Source of the DNA: Taxillus chinensis
Lineage: Eukaryota; Streptophyta; Magnoliopsida; Santalales; Loranthaceae
Assembly (NCBI GenBank): GCA_023512835.1
Contig: CM042087.1
Coordinates: 7,322,550-7,386,549, forward strand
DNA length: 64,000 nucleotides
Direction of reading: 5' to 3'
Shown: positions 44,620-57,239 of the stretch, piece by piece
How positions within the stretch are numbered: the first letter of the stretch is position 1
Layout: every line of letters starts with the position of its first letter
The notes under the pieces: generated by a model
The model's input: the letters and a program-made list of their open reading frames with translations, nothing else
Databases searched by the model: none
Told to the model about the DNA's origin: nothing
Position numbers and translations under genes: made by a program

Positions 44620-47600
44620 TGTTGGACCCCATTTTGTCCGGGTTGGACATACTAACCCCATTTGATATACCTTTCTGCCCATGCCATATACCTTGTTGAA
44701 CAGGTCCACAATGATCTCATACTTCCAAGGAATGGTTTACCCCAATTTGCACGAGATGGAAACAATTGACATGGACGGGGGAGTCCAAAATTAATGACTT
44801 CTGCTACAAGTCCCTGAAGTACCCCAAGACCAAAATCATGAGATAGAGGAAGAAATTTGGAGAATAACGCACTTGACCGAGCTTCATTCTAATTTAAAAT
44901 GAACAAGTTATGGCCAAAACAACTTTCATTGGAAAAAGTCAAACTTGCCAAAAGACGGTCAATGCCCGTGGTCAAACTGCCTGAAAAAGTGATCATGCGA
45001 AACTCTCTAAAATGTCTATGTAGGCGAATACGGGTCTTCCCAAACAATCCCTAAAAAGTCGTCCATTTTTGCATTGTGGGTAAGGGTAAAAAGGTAATTA
45101 AAAGTTTTTAAAAAAAAACCTTCGGGGTTAACCGTTGACTGTTGACTTGCCGATACTTCGACCCATTGACTTTCGAAGCCTCGAAGCCTCGAAGCCCCGA
45201 CGCATCGAAGCCCCGAAGCCTCGAAGATTCGAAGCCTCGAAGCCCCACTGCCGACACTCCGACCTACGACTCGCCCCTTCGGACTTTCGAACGCTGTGAA
45301 GATGCGAAGCCCCGCGACTTACGACGCCGACCTGCAACGCCTTCAACCCGTGACTTACGACGCCCGCGACTTAAGACGCCTTGACCTGCGAACCTTCGAC
45401 CCATTGACCGTTGACCGTTGACCTGCCGACACTCCGACCTTCGACCCTTCGACCTTGGACACTCGAAGCCAATAAATCTTTGACCTGCCGACACTCCGAC
45501 CTTCGAACCTTGACCTGCAACGCCTGTAAGCCTTCGACCCGTTGACCATTGACCTTCGACCTGCCGACACTTCGACCCATTGACCGTTGACCTTCGCCCC
45601 ACCGAAATTTCGAGCCACCAAAGCTTCGACCCTGCCGACACTTCGACCTGCCGACACTCCGACCTGCCGACACTTCGATCCTCTGACCCCTTGACCTTCG
45701 CTGGTTGGCGTTTTTCGCTGGCTTTTCTCGCTGGCTATTCACGAGACCCGTATTCTACGCTGGCCATCTGACAAAGAATCATTTTTCAACGACCTGTCAG
45801 TCACATGTGCTAAAATACAAATTCAAAAGGCAATCACGAGCTGCCCTGTTTTCCGCACAAGCTGTCCACCCGACAAAGCATCGAATCTGCAAATTAATAA
45901 AGCTGGAATCAATAATACACTCGACAAAACATTTAATGCAGCAATTAATGAGTCCAACCAAAAACTGCTATCAGCCCTTTTAAACTCAGTCTTCTGTCCA
46001 CGCGAAAGGAGGAGGAAAAAAAAAAGAAGGATCACGCCTCAAACTCGTCCCAGCGTAAATAAAGAGAGAGACCCTGATCGTTGAAAAAACCTGCTACCAT
46101 TATTACACCCCTGCCTCGTCCTAGCGCAAAAGAGAGAGAGAAAAGAAAAAAAAACAGACAGTTGAGTGGAGAAAAAAAAAAAGAAAGACAGAAAAAGAAA
46201 GAGATCACGCCTGAGATTCGTCCACCAAAAAAAAAAAAAGAGAGTAGAGTCCCAAATTCTTCCACGCATGAAAAGAGAGAGGAAAAAAAAGAAGAAAAAC
46301 AGAGATCACACCCAACAAAAAAATTGCCCAGTCTTTCTGCTATTCTGCAATCAAACATCGCCCCTTCATCCTCTTTCTCTCCTATCTCGTTCCAGTTCTT
46401 TTTTTTTTCAGCAAAAGAAAAACACAAAAACAACTCCAACTTCAGCCCTCTCTTTCTGCGTTTTCAGCAAAAAAAAAAACAGGAAAACCAATTTCCAATT
46501 CCTTTTCATGCCCCTGCTTCTCACGCCCACTTTGACTATTGCCAGCTACCAGAAAATCTTAACCTCAAAAAAAAAAATCACTCTAGCCTCCAAATACCAG
46601 GAAAGCCTCTTCACAAGTCCCGCTGCCAGATCTGTCGGTTCTAATTCGAGCAAGTGACTATCGGCGCGGACAAGAGCTCAAATAGAATACTAGTGTTGCA
46701 AGCCCCAAAGTCGGTTCAATCTTTATTTACTCATTATTTTTCAGCTTATTTACATTAATATTTGATGTAATTCTTAATATTTCCTTGTATTTCTTTTATT
46801 GGTTGCGTTGGTTTTCCTTGTATTTTCATTCTTTGTATGTGGTACGTTGTAATATGTAAAATATAGTGGAAACCAAAAAAAGAGAGCGCAAAGAGAGGCA
46901 TAAAAAAAGGATAAAGAAAAGAAAAAAAGGAAAAGAAAAAAAAAAGTGCTTTTATTTTTCTTTTGTGGATGTCATAATCACACACTCCACGTTTTTTATT
47001 TTAATGCATATGTTCATGACTTTTATTTAAGATTTTGGGTTTGCAAAGAAAAAAAAAAAGAAAGAAAGGTTTCCAAAAACAAAAAAACAAAAAAAACAAA
47101 ACAAGAAAAAACAAAACAAAAACAAACAAAAAACGTTTTCATGTTTTCAAACAAAAAAAAACCAAAATTAGTACTTCAATTTCCAAAACCAAAACCAAAA
47201 AAAAACAACAAAAAAAAAAGAGGACAAAAAAAAAAACAAAACCAAAAACCAAAATCAACTCGTAGGATCTCATTCTCCACTTCAAACAAAAACCCAAAAT
47301 TTTTAGGATTCCCTTTAGAAATTTAGGGAAAATTCATTTTAACCACGACTTTAATAAATAACTTAGCTAAATAAAATTCATAGACTTTTTTGGAAACTTA
47401 ACCCAGTCATGACAATACAAATAAAATAGAAAACCTCCTCCTCCTAAATTAGATACCGAAAGGGCGTTGTAGGGGTGCTAATCCTTCTCTACATGTAACC
47501 AACTCCCGAATCCTTCTATGATAACGCAGACCACACACTTTAAACTACTCAAAGTAGAGGGTATCCAACTGTACCCCAAAAACAGTTGGTGGCGACTCTA

Positions 47601-47667
47601 AATTTTTTCACCATTGGTCTAGTTTGAACTCACCCCAAATGGGCCTGGACGAAAACCAATGATGATA
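44620..47667 (+). mobile_element. Ogre-B 5' LTR (3048 bp)
   Basis: Begins TGTTGGACCCC and ends CCAATGATGATA (sister end CCAGTGATGACA). It is the inverse of 30166-33284. It has A-rich tracts (46080-46500, 47040-47250) mirroring the T-rich tracts of the other copies. Confidence 0.93.
45130..45710. repeat. TTCGA-rich minisatellite in Ogre-B LTR
   Basis: Repeats of CGAAGCCTCGAAGCC (45170-45245) and CTGCCGACACTTCGACC (45420-45680), the reverse complement of the Ogre-A and solo-LTR arrays. Confidence 0.85.
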
Positions 47668-47669
47668 GC

Positions 47670-47687
47670 TGGCGACTCCGCTAGGGA
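47670..47687 (+). promoter_or_regulatory. Ogre-B primer binding site (tRNA-Arg type)
   Basis: TGGCGACTCCGCTAGGGA begins two bases after the LTR end. Confidence 0.85.
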
Positions 47688-48265
47688 TCAATGAACACTT
47701 TAGAGAGTTAGGTCTAGAACTAGGATTAGGAGGTTATTTTTAATTGTACTGTTGTATATATTGTGCTAAGTTGTTTACGCTTTAACTACCATGATAGTTG
47801 TGATTTACTGCTTTCCATACTTGTTGCATTCATGTATAACCCTATACCCGGGTTTAGCACAATTTAGGTTAGCGAGGTTCAGTACGGTCCCCAGCGCGTT
47901 GATCATTATCCGCAATGGGGCCTCGAACTCCTCACTCAAGCTTAAGGTTCTTTTAAGACACATCCTTTTAAGATCCCCCTCCAGTAAATCCCATGGTGTA
48001 CGGAGCCCTCTATTGAGGAAGTTTGGGAACCAACGAATAAGATAGGTGTAGCAATAGAAGCCCATCAGCGGCATTGACCCACATTTTGTTTGCTCATTCC
48101 ATGCCATGCTAACCTTTGTTTTGTAGGGTAGTCCTTAAGTCATCCCTTGCACATATTAGCTGTTTTTTTACTATCGGTTTATTCTTTATCCTATCTAACT
48201 GCCTTGATACATATTAACTTGTCATCCTAACCTGTCATCATGCATAACACGACATTCATATAGGC
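47688..48265 (+). other. Ogre-B leader
   Basis: Untranslated leader, homologous to 29498-30145 in the opposite orientation. The open frame at 47791-48045 and its reverse shadow are not conserved as proteins. Confidence 0.75.
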
Positions 48266-49705
48266 ATGGCAACTTTCAGTCATCTCCTAAAAGGCCCCCA
48301 GGACAAGGAGTTTGTCGCAGTGGTGGCCCAAGCATCTGGAGACATTCAACTTCGCCTTGGAGATTTTCCGCCAGGAGAAGCCCACAAGGCGGAACATGTT
48401 ATCATAGAAGATCAACTGGACTACACTAAGGAGGTACAGACAATATGGAGGCAGTGGTCAGACGAAAGGAAAAGCATATACATACAATAGTTTGGGGATT
48501 TGCTCCATGTGACCGAGCTACTGGCCGATAAGGATATGCTTGGGGCAGCCATATATTTCTGGGAGCCTCGACGGCGGTGCTTTGACTTCAACGGCATAGA
48601 TCTTGTTCCCACAATAGAAGAATACAGAAGATTATTAGATATTCCCGTGGAAAACAAAATGAAGATCTATCTACCGGAGCCCAGAAGATCATGTCGAAGG
48701 GCCTTCGCTGAGATAATGGGAAAGCCATTATGGGACTCACCGGCGGTCACAACCTATGATGGGCGGGAACATCTTCCATGGGCAACAATCAAAGAAATAA
48801 TACAAACCGCAACAGAAGCAGGGGCACACAAACTGCTTACACTAGCTATATATGGGCTAGTCATTTTCCCGAGGATACCGGCCCACATCGATGGAGCAAT
48901 TGTAGATTTGGTTCAGCAGGTGCTCAAAGGATGTGACCCTACTCCTGCTATCTTGGACGAAACCATTCGATCTCTTACTTATCTGAGGAGTAAAGGCTCG
49001 GGACAGTTCATGAGGTGCCTACCTCTCCTATGTACCTGGTTGCAAGGTCATTTCCCCTGTAGTGTTCATCGTTTTCCTATTGTTTGTCAGGTACCAGCCA
49101 CAACACTACTAGATATTCTGCTCAGCAAGTGGAGCATACCTAAAGACTTTGAACGCTGGAAAAAGACGTTGGAGAACCTCACAGAAACTGACATTACCTG
49201 GATTGCTCCTTGGATGCCGGTGGTCTCCATGACATATAGCTGCAGGGACTACAATTGGGTTCCACTTTTAGGTCCCTGGGGAGGAACTGCATATGCACCA
49301 CTGCAGGTGGGAAGAGAAGTGGGGCGTCATCAGATTATCCCCGAGCTATTTGGCATGGAAGAGTGTGACTTCACTTACAGCAGAACCATGCTCACAGAAG
49401 AAGGCAACAAAATGTATCAGGCATGGTCCACACCACACAAGATCCAACCCAACAGTTTAAAACCTGGTGTTTACCCCACATACATATCTTGGAGGGCACA
49501 ACACAAGCCACAGCTAACTTCAGACATGAAGCCTATCCTCCAGGAGAATCAAACTTTAAGGCAGCAGATCCAGAGGCTAGAAGCATCGTTAGAAGGAGTT
49601 CTTCAGAGGTTGCAGCTGAGGGAAAAACAAATAGAGACCATATTAAAACAGAGGGAGGAAGCAGGTGAGCGACCACCCCAGAGGAAGAGGCGCCGTGCTA
49701 CTTAG
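48266..49705 (+). pseudogene. Ogre-B ORF1 (480 codons, one nonsense codon)
   Basis: It starts at ATG 48266 (MATFSHLLKGPQDKE) and ends at TAG 49703-49705. The only break is TAG at 48488-48490, where Ogre-A has CAA/CAG (Gln). Residues about 80-300 resemble the PMD/DUF7745 family. The C-terminus is a coiled coil (about 415-460) followed by a basic tail (PPQRKRRRAT). This copy shows the true C-terminus of ORF1. Its role in Ogre is not established. Confidence 0.88.
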
Positions 49706-49984
49706 GAGATGACTGGAAGAGTACTTTAAGATCATGTAGCACTAGCCTTCATTTTACATGGCATTTCAGCATTGAATGTTTGTATTGTGTGTTTGGTTTG
49801 TAATAAAGTTGTTTGTTTTTCTAACCCTCCGCATATACATTCCATGCATACATGCATATCAAATAATCAAATAGAAAATCAAATAAAAGTACCCTTGTAC
49901 CTAGGTGGGTAGCAGCCTCTCTCCAGGATTGCGCACTCTTACAATCTCAGATCTCGCCGCAATCAAGTATCACAGCCACAACCG
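49706..49984 (+). other. Ogre-B ORF1-gag spacer
   Basis: Non-coding, homologous to 27776-28065. No additional feature seen. Confidence 0.6.
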
Positions 49985-52003
49985 ATGGCAGACGAAGCAG
50001 AGAACAGACTCATGGGTTTAGAACAATCACAACAAGCCCTGCAGGGGCAAATGGCTTTGATGATGGATATGCTCACCAAGCTGACTGAAGAAAGAGAAAG
50101 AATCCCGGCAAGAGGAACCCCGACAGGGGGAACTATCAATCACCACCAAGAGCAGGGACAAGACGCAGTTCAACCGCCCAATCCGGCTCCAAGCCAGGCA
50201 CCCACCTATCATCCTACTATGGCACAACCTCCAACTCCAAATCAAACTCATTTCACTATGCCCACATCGGGACATACAATGGAGGTAATGGGTTCCCCAG
50301 CTCCTCAGGAAAATATTGAGTCTCCCGCTCTACGCTGACTCGAGGAAAGATTGAAAGCCGTAGAAGGCATTGACAGCTATGGCATGACCAGCCCACAAGA
50401 TTTATGCCTAGTCCCTGAAGTGGTGCTGCCACCAAAATTCAAAATGCCGGAGTTTGAAAAGTTCAACGAGACCCGGTGTCCAAAGACAAATTTGGCCATG
50501 TACTGTCAAAAGATGGTTGCTTATGCTGGTGAGGACAAGCTCCTCATGCATTGTTTCCAGGAAAGCCTAACCGGGGCATCCCTTCGCTGGTACTTTCAAC
50601 TAAATGGAAACCGCATCAAGACATGGAAGGAATTGGCTACCTCTTTCTTGGCACAATACAAACATGTCACTGAGCTGGCGCTGGATCGACTAACCCTACA
50701 GTCCATGGAAAAGGGATCCGAGGAGAATTTCAAAGATTATGCACGAAGATGGAGAGAGGCCACTGTGGAGGTCCAACCTCCTCTTACCGACAGAGAACTC
50801 ACCACTCTTTTTATCAACACACAAAAGGCGTATACTACGAGAAGTTGATAGGTAACGTCTCCAACAGCTTTGCAGACTTGGTTGCATCCGGTGAACGTGT
50901 AGAAAGTGGAATTAAAGGAGGAAAGCTAAAGGGTGATGCGGCTGAGGCATCAAAACGGTTTCAACCACCAGCAAAGAAGAAGGAAAATGAGAGCAACCTG
51001 GTATACCAAGCGCACCAGTCAATACAACCAACTTTCTACCAAGCGCCAGGGTGCTACAGTGGGTCACCGATAGCTGCTTATGCTGCACCTGCACCACCTC
51101 CCCAATTCATGCCATACTTGCCACAGGGAGCGGTTCCATTTCCATATTTAATGACACCTAATCCGTTTCTACCAAGAGCGCCTTACGCAGAACAACCAAG
51201 GCCAACAATTCAGGAAGGACCAGGAGCCTCATTCCAAGGACAGGGGCAATCGAGGGCTCAGACCCGGCAAGCAGGAGCGAATCAGGCTTCTCGTCGACCA
51301 CGACAAGAGTTTGATCCAATTCCAATGACTTATACGGAATTATACCCCAAACTCTTAGAGGCAAGGATGGTAACCCCTATACCCTTGGGAGAAATAAAGA
51401 CTCCTCCCCCGGCCTGGTACAAGCCGGATACCAGGTGTGAATATCACGCAGGTGGAGCTGGACATGATATCGAGAATTGTATAACATTCAAAAGGAAGGT
51501 TCAGGCATTGAAGGATGCAAAGTGGTTGGATTTTTCCGCACTGGCTGGGACACCAAATGTGAACAGTAATCCGCTTCCAGAACATTCCCATGACATGACC
51601 AATATCACAACAGAAGGACAGCTAGAGAAGGTTTCACAAATATGAATGGAGAGAAGCTATTTGTTTAACCTACTGCAGGAATATGGATATATACTTGCTC
51701 CCGACGCATTGAAGACAGAGAAGGGGACAGAGTTGGAGAAACAATGCCTTTATCACAAAATGTCATGGGGGCATGACATCGAACACTGTAGTGAGTTTGC
51801 TAACATGGTATAAAAGCTCATGGACCAAAGGAAGATCAAATTCTCAAGAGGAGGAACGGACAACCAAAGCCACATGATCCAAGGAGATGATTCACATAAA
51901 TCGCCATGGGTGCCAACACCCCTTGTCTTAACCGTTAAGGCTCCGGAGATCCCGCTACTGCCACATGGAATCAAGCCTCTCACTATCCATGCCTCAAGTC
52001 TCT
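49985..52003 (+). pseudogene. Ogre-B gag
   Basis: Starts MADEAENRLMGLEQSQQALQ. A stop at 50336-50338 precedes the capsid region (MPEFEKFNETRCPKTNL, ESLTGASLRWYF, FKDYARRWREA). A frameshift near 50750-50848 leads to the third open part, 50749-51645. That part has a Pro/Gln-rich region and CEYHAGGAGHDIENC, then a stop. The zinc-like CLYHKMSWGHDIEHC motif is seen near 51745. The gene is cut at about 52003. Confidence 0.88.
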
Positions 52004-53859
52004 TGCTAGTCTGAGGCACGATAGTAGGCTTCATAGGATTGTCATGGAAGTCTGGATTGACAACCATTCCCACCTTTGGTGTTGCCCCGATTATCTGAGT
52101 TTCTTGTGGAGTGACGCGTGATGTGATTTGGGAACTCCTAGAGGTTGAAGCTTGACTAGCTTTATCCTTTGAGATCTTCAGTTGAAGGCTTACCAGTTGT
52201 TCTTCAAGCAGTTGGATTGTGGTGTCTCTAATGGTCAGTTCTGTGGTGATGTCATCACAGATCTTGATTTGCTCCTCTAGCTTGAGCTTTATACTGACAA
52301 TTTCTTCGCAGAACTTCTTGGAGTCCACTAACATCCTATCCTTCTCATCTCTAATTTCACCAAGCTCTCCCTTGGCTTGCTTGAACTCTCCGTTGAGCTG
52401 CTTTATCTTGCAACCTCTCTTGCGGATCTCCTTTGTAGCAAGCTCTAGCTCTTCCTCAAGATCAACTTCTTCTTCTGCACTTGCCTCTTTCCCCTTTGAG
52501 GCAATGCTGCCATTGTCCACCTCTACCTTGGCAACAAAAGCACAATCTGATGAACATTCCTCTTCATCATCAGATTCAGTAATCCGGCTCATGTAATTCT
52601 TGTGTGAGCCCTTCTTCTTCTATGGAGCTACTGGTCTCCTTGTGGAATTGCTTCTTCGGTATGATGACTTCTTCTACTTTGTATCCTCTTCGTCTGTGGC
52701 TTCATCATCCGCGCCATTAGCTTTCACTTTGCATTGGGATGTAAAGTGCCCTTGGTTTCCATATTTAAAACATCTGAGGGAAAGACTTCCTTTCCCTTTT
52801 CCTCTAGCTTGCTTTCCTGCTCCATTTCTTCTGAATTTTTTGGTGAAGTAGGCTACAACCTCCTCTTCACCGTCTTTACTATCACTGTCCTCTTGTTCTT
52901 CTGAGGACTCAACTTCCTTCTTAATTTTTAAGTTTCTCATAGGCTTGAAGGCTACTTCTTTTGATTCCTTGGCTGTGGGTTGGGAAGTTGAAGTGGATGG
53001 CTCTTCATAAGAGTGCAGTTTCATCTCGAATGCAGTTACACTGCACTACAACTCCTACAAACTCATCGTGTCCAGGTCTCGGCTATTCTCCAAAACTTTC
53101 ACCTTTGAGAGGAATCTCTTGGGTAAAACTCTTAGCACTTTCTTTATAATTGCAAAGTTCTTTTTATTTTTACCATGACTTCTCATGTCATTGACAATCT
53201 CAGTCAATCGTACAAAGAACTCATTGTTGGACCTCGGCCAGGGCACTCACCATCACAATATTGTCCACTTTGGCACTCGCACGCCCACCCATGGGCTGCA
53301 GCCCGCACGGATTTGTTTTTAACGGGCCGCGACCCGTTAAAATGCGTTGTGACAAGGTGTACATGAGCCTCCTCATTAGGACGACCTCAATGTTCGCCCT
53401 AACCGATGTGGGATTGATCTATGGGACGTTAGAGACCCAACACTCATGTATACTCTCTTGTTCCTCCATTTTGAGAGCTTCGAATCTCTGAGTATACAAT
53501 TGTAACCTGGTTTCCTTTAGTCTCCCATCATCTTGATAGACACTTTCGAGTCTATCCCATAGATCCTTTGCAACCCTACAGTCCATAACCTTTGCATATT
53601 CAGAGTGAGTGAGTGCAGATGTAATAACACTCAAAGCTCTGTCATTCAGCTCATAGGTTCGTCTTTTAGCTTCTGTGGGTTCTCTGTCGTTGGCTGGTTC
53701 TATATATCCATCTCTTATTACCCGCTCAACGTCCATACCCATGGACATAAATACCGTCTCCATTCTAGCTCTCCACATCTTATAATTTGTGCCATCAAAA
53801 ATAGGCACCCTCTTTGTGTAGTTGGAGTTAGTACTCGGTCCGCGGATTGGAATCTCCAT
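52004..53859 (-). pseudogene. Copia-C gag
   Basis: Met at 53859 (MEIPIRGPSTNSNYT), then FDGTNYKMWRARMETVFMSM and LWDRLESVYQDDGRLKETRLQLYTQR, the Ty1/copia gag (UBN2/Retrotran_gag) pattern. A basic region and a zinc knuckle (CFKYGNQGHFTSQC, 52760; canonical CX2CX4HX4C has Cys at the Y position, here lost) follow. An acidic segment and a long coiled coil (52200-52450) come next. The gene is interrupted by the solo LTR at 53225-53442, by frameshifts, and ends at the deletion junction with Ogre-B. Confidence 0.88.
53225..53442. mobile_element. 218 bp solo LTR (TRIM-like), TSD CTCAT
   Basis: The segment starts TGTTGGACC and ends GACCCAACA. CTCAT lies before (53220-53224) and after (53443-53447). 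It interrupts the gag frame. It contains CCGATGTGGGATTGAT, a motif typical of very short plant LTRs. It has no internal coding region. I infer a TRIM-type solo LTR. Confidence 0.85.
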
Positions 53860-53993
53860 TTTTGCTCTTATATACCAACAAAAGTCTTGCTTAGTCACTA
53901 AGCTATTAAGCCACAGATCTCAGCAACACAAATGTATTGATCTGTGAGATCACTTCTCCACAGAGTGATAGATCTGCCTCTAGTGAGAACTTA

Positions 53994-54005
53994 GCTCTGA
54001 TACCG
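53994..54005 (-). promoter_or_regulatory. Copia-C primer binding site (initiator tRNA-Met type)
   Basis: Minus strand CGGTATCAGAGC, one change from the common TGGTATCAGAGC, two bases inside the 5' LTR. Confidence 0.85.
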
Positions 54006-54984
54006 ATTGATATTCCCAGGTCCAAGCGTGAATATCTTGGTATACGTGTGTGTGTGTATACAGAGAGGGGGGTGAATCTGTATACTTTAAAACTATTCCT
54101 TCAGTTTTAACGAATAGGATACTATGGAGGTATTCTTTAGATGTGGTTATCGTTTGGGTGGTATTTTAGTATCTCATGCAATATCAGTTAATACCAGGTA
54201 TGTATGAGAAATAAAGACAGAGACACACCATATACATGGTTCGATCAATGTGATCTACTCCACGGTGGTGACGGTGTACCTACACCGAGTCTAATCCACT
54301 ATCTTCTTGCAATACAGTAGGGACTTGCCCTTGTTACAACAGGATTAACTCTCTCTTCTCTTAAATGCAAATACAAGAACAGTATTACTCCAGAACTCAC
54401 TCACTGAGACAAACTGTCTATCGCAATCTGCTCCTACGTATTTAGCCGTTTGCTATGCTCGACCTTCAACCACTCCTCTTGCCGAACTCACAATCTGTTC
54501 TTTGAATGTATGAGGAAGAACAACAGATTAATTCGTTGTTATCTCTCTTCCAATCTTCCTCTCTCTGTGTGTATAGTATGAACTACTCTGCATCGTCTTT
54601 TGTATCTCTACAGATACATTTCTTGTCTGTAAAAAATATTATCGGCTTGCATCAAGTCAGGCATATTCCTTGCTTTTATAGGTTAGCACCAGTCAGAAAC
54701 CCTTCGTCTAGGGTTTAGCATGTTTCTCCCTTTGATATTCACCGTTGAAACACGTTAAACCACTTTCGGATGATATCCACGTGTTTTCCAGTACCTAGCG
54801 TACTTAAAACCGCTGTCTGGGTAATGAGTTACTGAAACAGTGAACTTCAGCGCATTTTGCTCCTTCGTAGCGCGCTCCGTTCCTTTGTCTAGTTACAGCC
54901 TCGAAGATATTGCCTCATACCATTTCTTTGAGCTCTACGAGTTTTTGAGCAAGTCAGTAATAGCTGCATTCTGCCTTCACTACA

Positions 54985-55260
54985 AAAAATAGACACTTAG
55001 TGGTGGTTTTTTTAGACCTTAGTGGCGGTTTTTAACCCCCACTGAAGATATTAGTGGCGGTTTTAAAACCGCCAAAAAAGTAAGCGCCACAACGATAATA
55101 GCAGCGGTTTTTGACCAACCGCCGGAATAACCGCCACTAAGTCATTTTGGATTTTGTGGTGGTTTCCATTTAACTTAGTGGCGGTTTTAAACCCCCACTA
55201 AAGTTTTTTTTTTAAAAAAGAAGAAACTTAGTGGAGGCTAATAACCGCCACTAAGTTCAT
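54985..55260. repeat. Subterminal repeats, left end
   Basis: About eight copies of TTAGTGGCGGTTTT or its inverse AACCGCCACTAAG, as typical of CACTA elements, where the transposase binds such repeats. Confidence 0.85.
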
Positions 55261-56862
55261 GATTCAGAAAAAAAATTGGCCTTCCATTTTTTTTAAATTT
55301 AACTTTTATTAATAATAGGAAAAGAAGAATACAAAAACTCAGTAGGGTATTTACCTAACCCATCAACGAGAAAGAAAACAAGAGTTACATAAGAGTGTGT
55401 GGGAGAAGGTAAGGAAATAACCTGCTGGGCACCCAAAAAACATGTTCACTTGCAGCAAAAAAAGAGAGAGAAATGACTAAGAACTAAAAAAACCTGTCCC
55501 ACATACAGCAGTGACCCCTAAGTAGGGAGAAATAAATAAGAGTTAACAAGCATAATGCATCCTGCTGTGGTGCGAGAACTCCAGAAATATTAGTATAAGG
55601 ATTGGAGAGAAAGTGAGGAATGAAGAAAAAAACTCCCAAACCACCCCCATTTCTTGTCAGTCGAGAATAATCTAATGCTGCCAAGAAGAAAACAAAAGGC
55701 AGATAGAATGATGAAAGTGAGGGAGCCCAGCAGCTGCTTCAGGAGATGGGAAGATTAAATTCCTCAGCAAGAAATCCAATAAACCTGCATAAATGCTCAG
55801 ACAAATGAGTGTTGAAAACACGGCTATAATTTCAGCCTGGAGAACAAAAACCATAATGATATAATCAATACAATTATATACCAGGAACAAATAGATACCA
55901 TGTTCATAACATGATTTTAAATAAAAAAATTGAAGATTTTCCAATCGCTAATATAATATACAACCTACTCATGTAAAATGATGGTGGGGAAGGCCCAAGT
56001 TATCAGCCCTGATTTTCCCTCTCCAAATTGAAAAACCAGTCAAAGAAGAAACCACAAATAAATTTGTCCACTATCCATACATAATTTATAGATACCCTTG
56101 TCCAAACCACAATCCAAAAATGGACCAGCAATTTGGTCCTCACTCAATTGTGCCAACTGCTAGCACGACCAAAATATAGATAAAGCAATAATGGATGCAA
56201 AAAAGTAATAAAAGCACATGCCTGGGACTATTAACACATGCTGCAAGCTTTTCTATAATAATGCTTCCTGGAAGATTTTTTCCTACACAGACAAAGAGGC
56301 TATATTATATCAATAATGGTGAAGTCAGAACCTAAAATTTAAAAAGTACTTAAAAACATTAAAAATAAAAATCTCAAAGAAGATCAATGTCATAAAAAGC
56401 TAGCTCAGACAAGCTCAATCAATGAAAAGGATCATTAACGTTAACATTGTTTGTTTACAGGGTCATTAGAAATTAATGGCTTAAAAGAGTTACAAACCAA
56501 GAGCAATTAATAAATATACAACACACGGCTGACAAAACTAATTCCCGGAGAAGAGACCAAACATCTCATTTGACAAGTAGGCAAGACGAAATATAAAATT
56601 CAATGTGTAAAGGGTTCAGGAATTAATTAACCTGCAACACTTTAAGAATTTGTATCGACTGCAATAAACAGTCCTTAAACCCTTGGCCACGACTTCCATG
56701 AAAGAACACTATGGAATCATTCTTCTAAAAAAACATAAAAACCATGAAAAAAATTAAAACGAGCTTCAATCATTGGATAAAGCACAACATCTATTTAGTT
56801 GTGTTAAAGCCCCAATAATAAAAATAGCATAAATATGCCATTTAAGTAACTCTGCGTGTTTA

Positions 56863-57239
56863 CCTTCGGGGGGGACCTGTAGATCGAGAACTTGGGGCAT
56901 CATTCTCAACATCTCCGAATCTGTGTACTCGCACAAGAAAATCGAACAGAGGTTGTTGGAACTCCCCAGATCGGAGGACCCGTAGAACGAGAAGTTGGGG
57001 TATGAGTTCATGACCGTCAGAGATCGAGCCAGAGAGTTGCGGCCTCTTGGCCGTTGTTGCCACCACCGTTGTTGTCGCTCTCGGCGATGAAGAAGACCCG
57101 AGGAATGGCGATTCCGTCAAAGGAGTTCTGGGCATTATGGCTCTGGTTATGGTGGTGGCGGTAGCGTTGGAGACTGCCGGTGTGACAGCAGACAGAGGAA
57201 GTGAGGAGGATGGCAGGCAAGAATACGTGGAACCCATGG
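56863..57239 (-). pseudogene. Gene-like GC-rich exon in second CACTA element
   Basis: Minus-strand frame from Met 57303 or, in a better context, near 57239 (MGSTYSCLPSSSLPLS). It is Ala/Thr/Ser-rich without a recognised domain. A splice donor AAG|GTAAAC lies on the minus strand at about 56862, followed by AT-rich intron-like sequence. The location near the right end mirrors that of the exon in the first CACTA element. Confidence 0.45.

Larger units (their letters stand above)
44620..52003 (+). mobile_element. Ogre-B: 5' half of an Ogre/Tat element
   Basis: 5' LTR (44620-47667), PBS, leader, ORF1 and most of gag, all on the plus strand. It is inserted in the last part of Copia-C pol (the five bases before are GACAG). 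It stops at about 52003, where Copia-C gag resumes. Protease, RT, integrase and 3' LTR are missing together with Copia-C pol, as expected from a single deletion. Confidence 0.9.
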
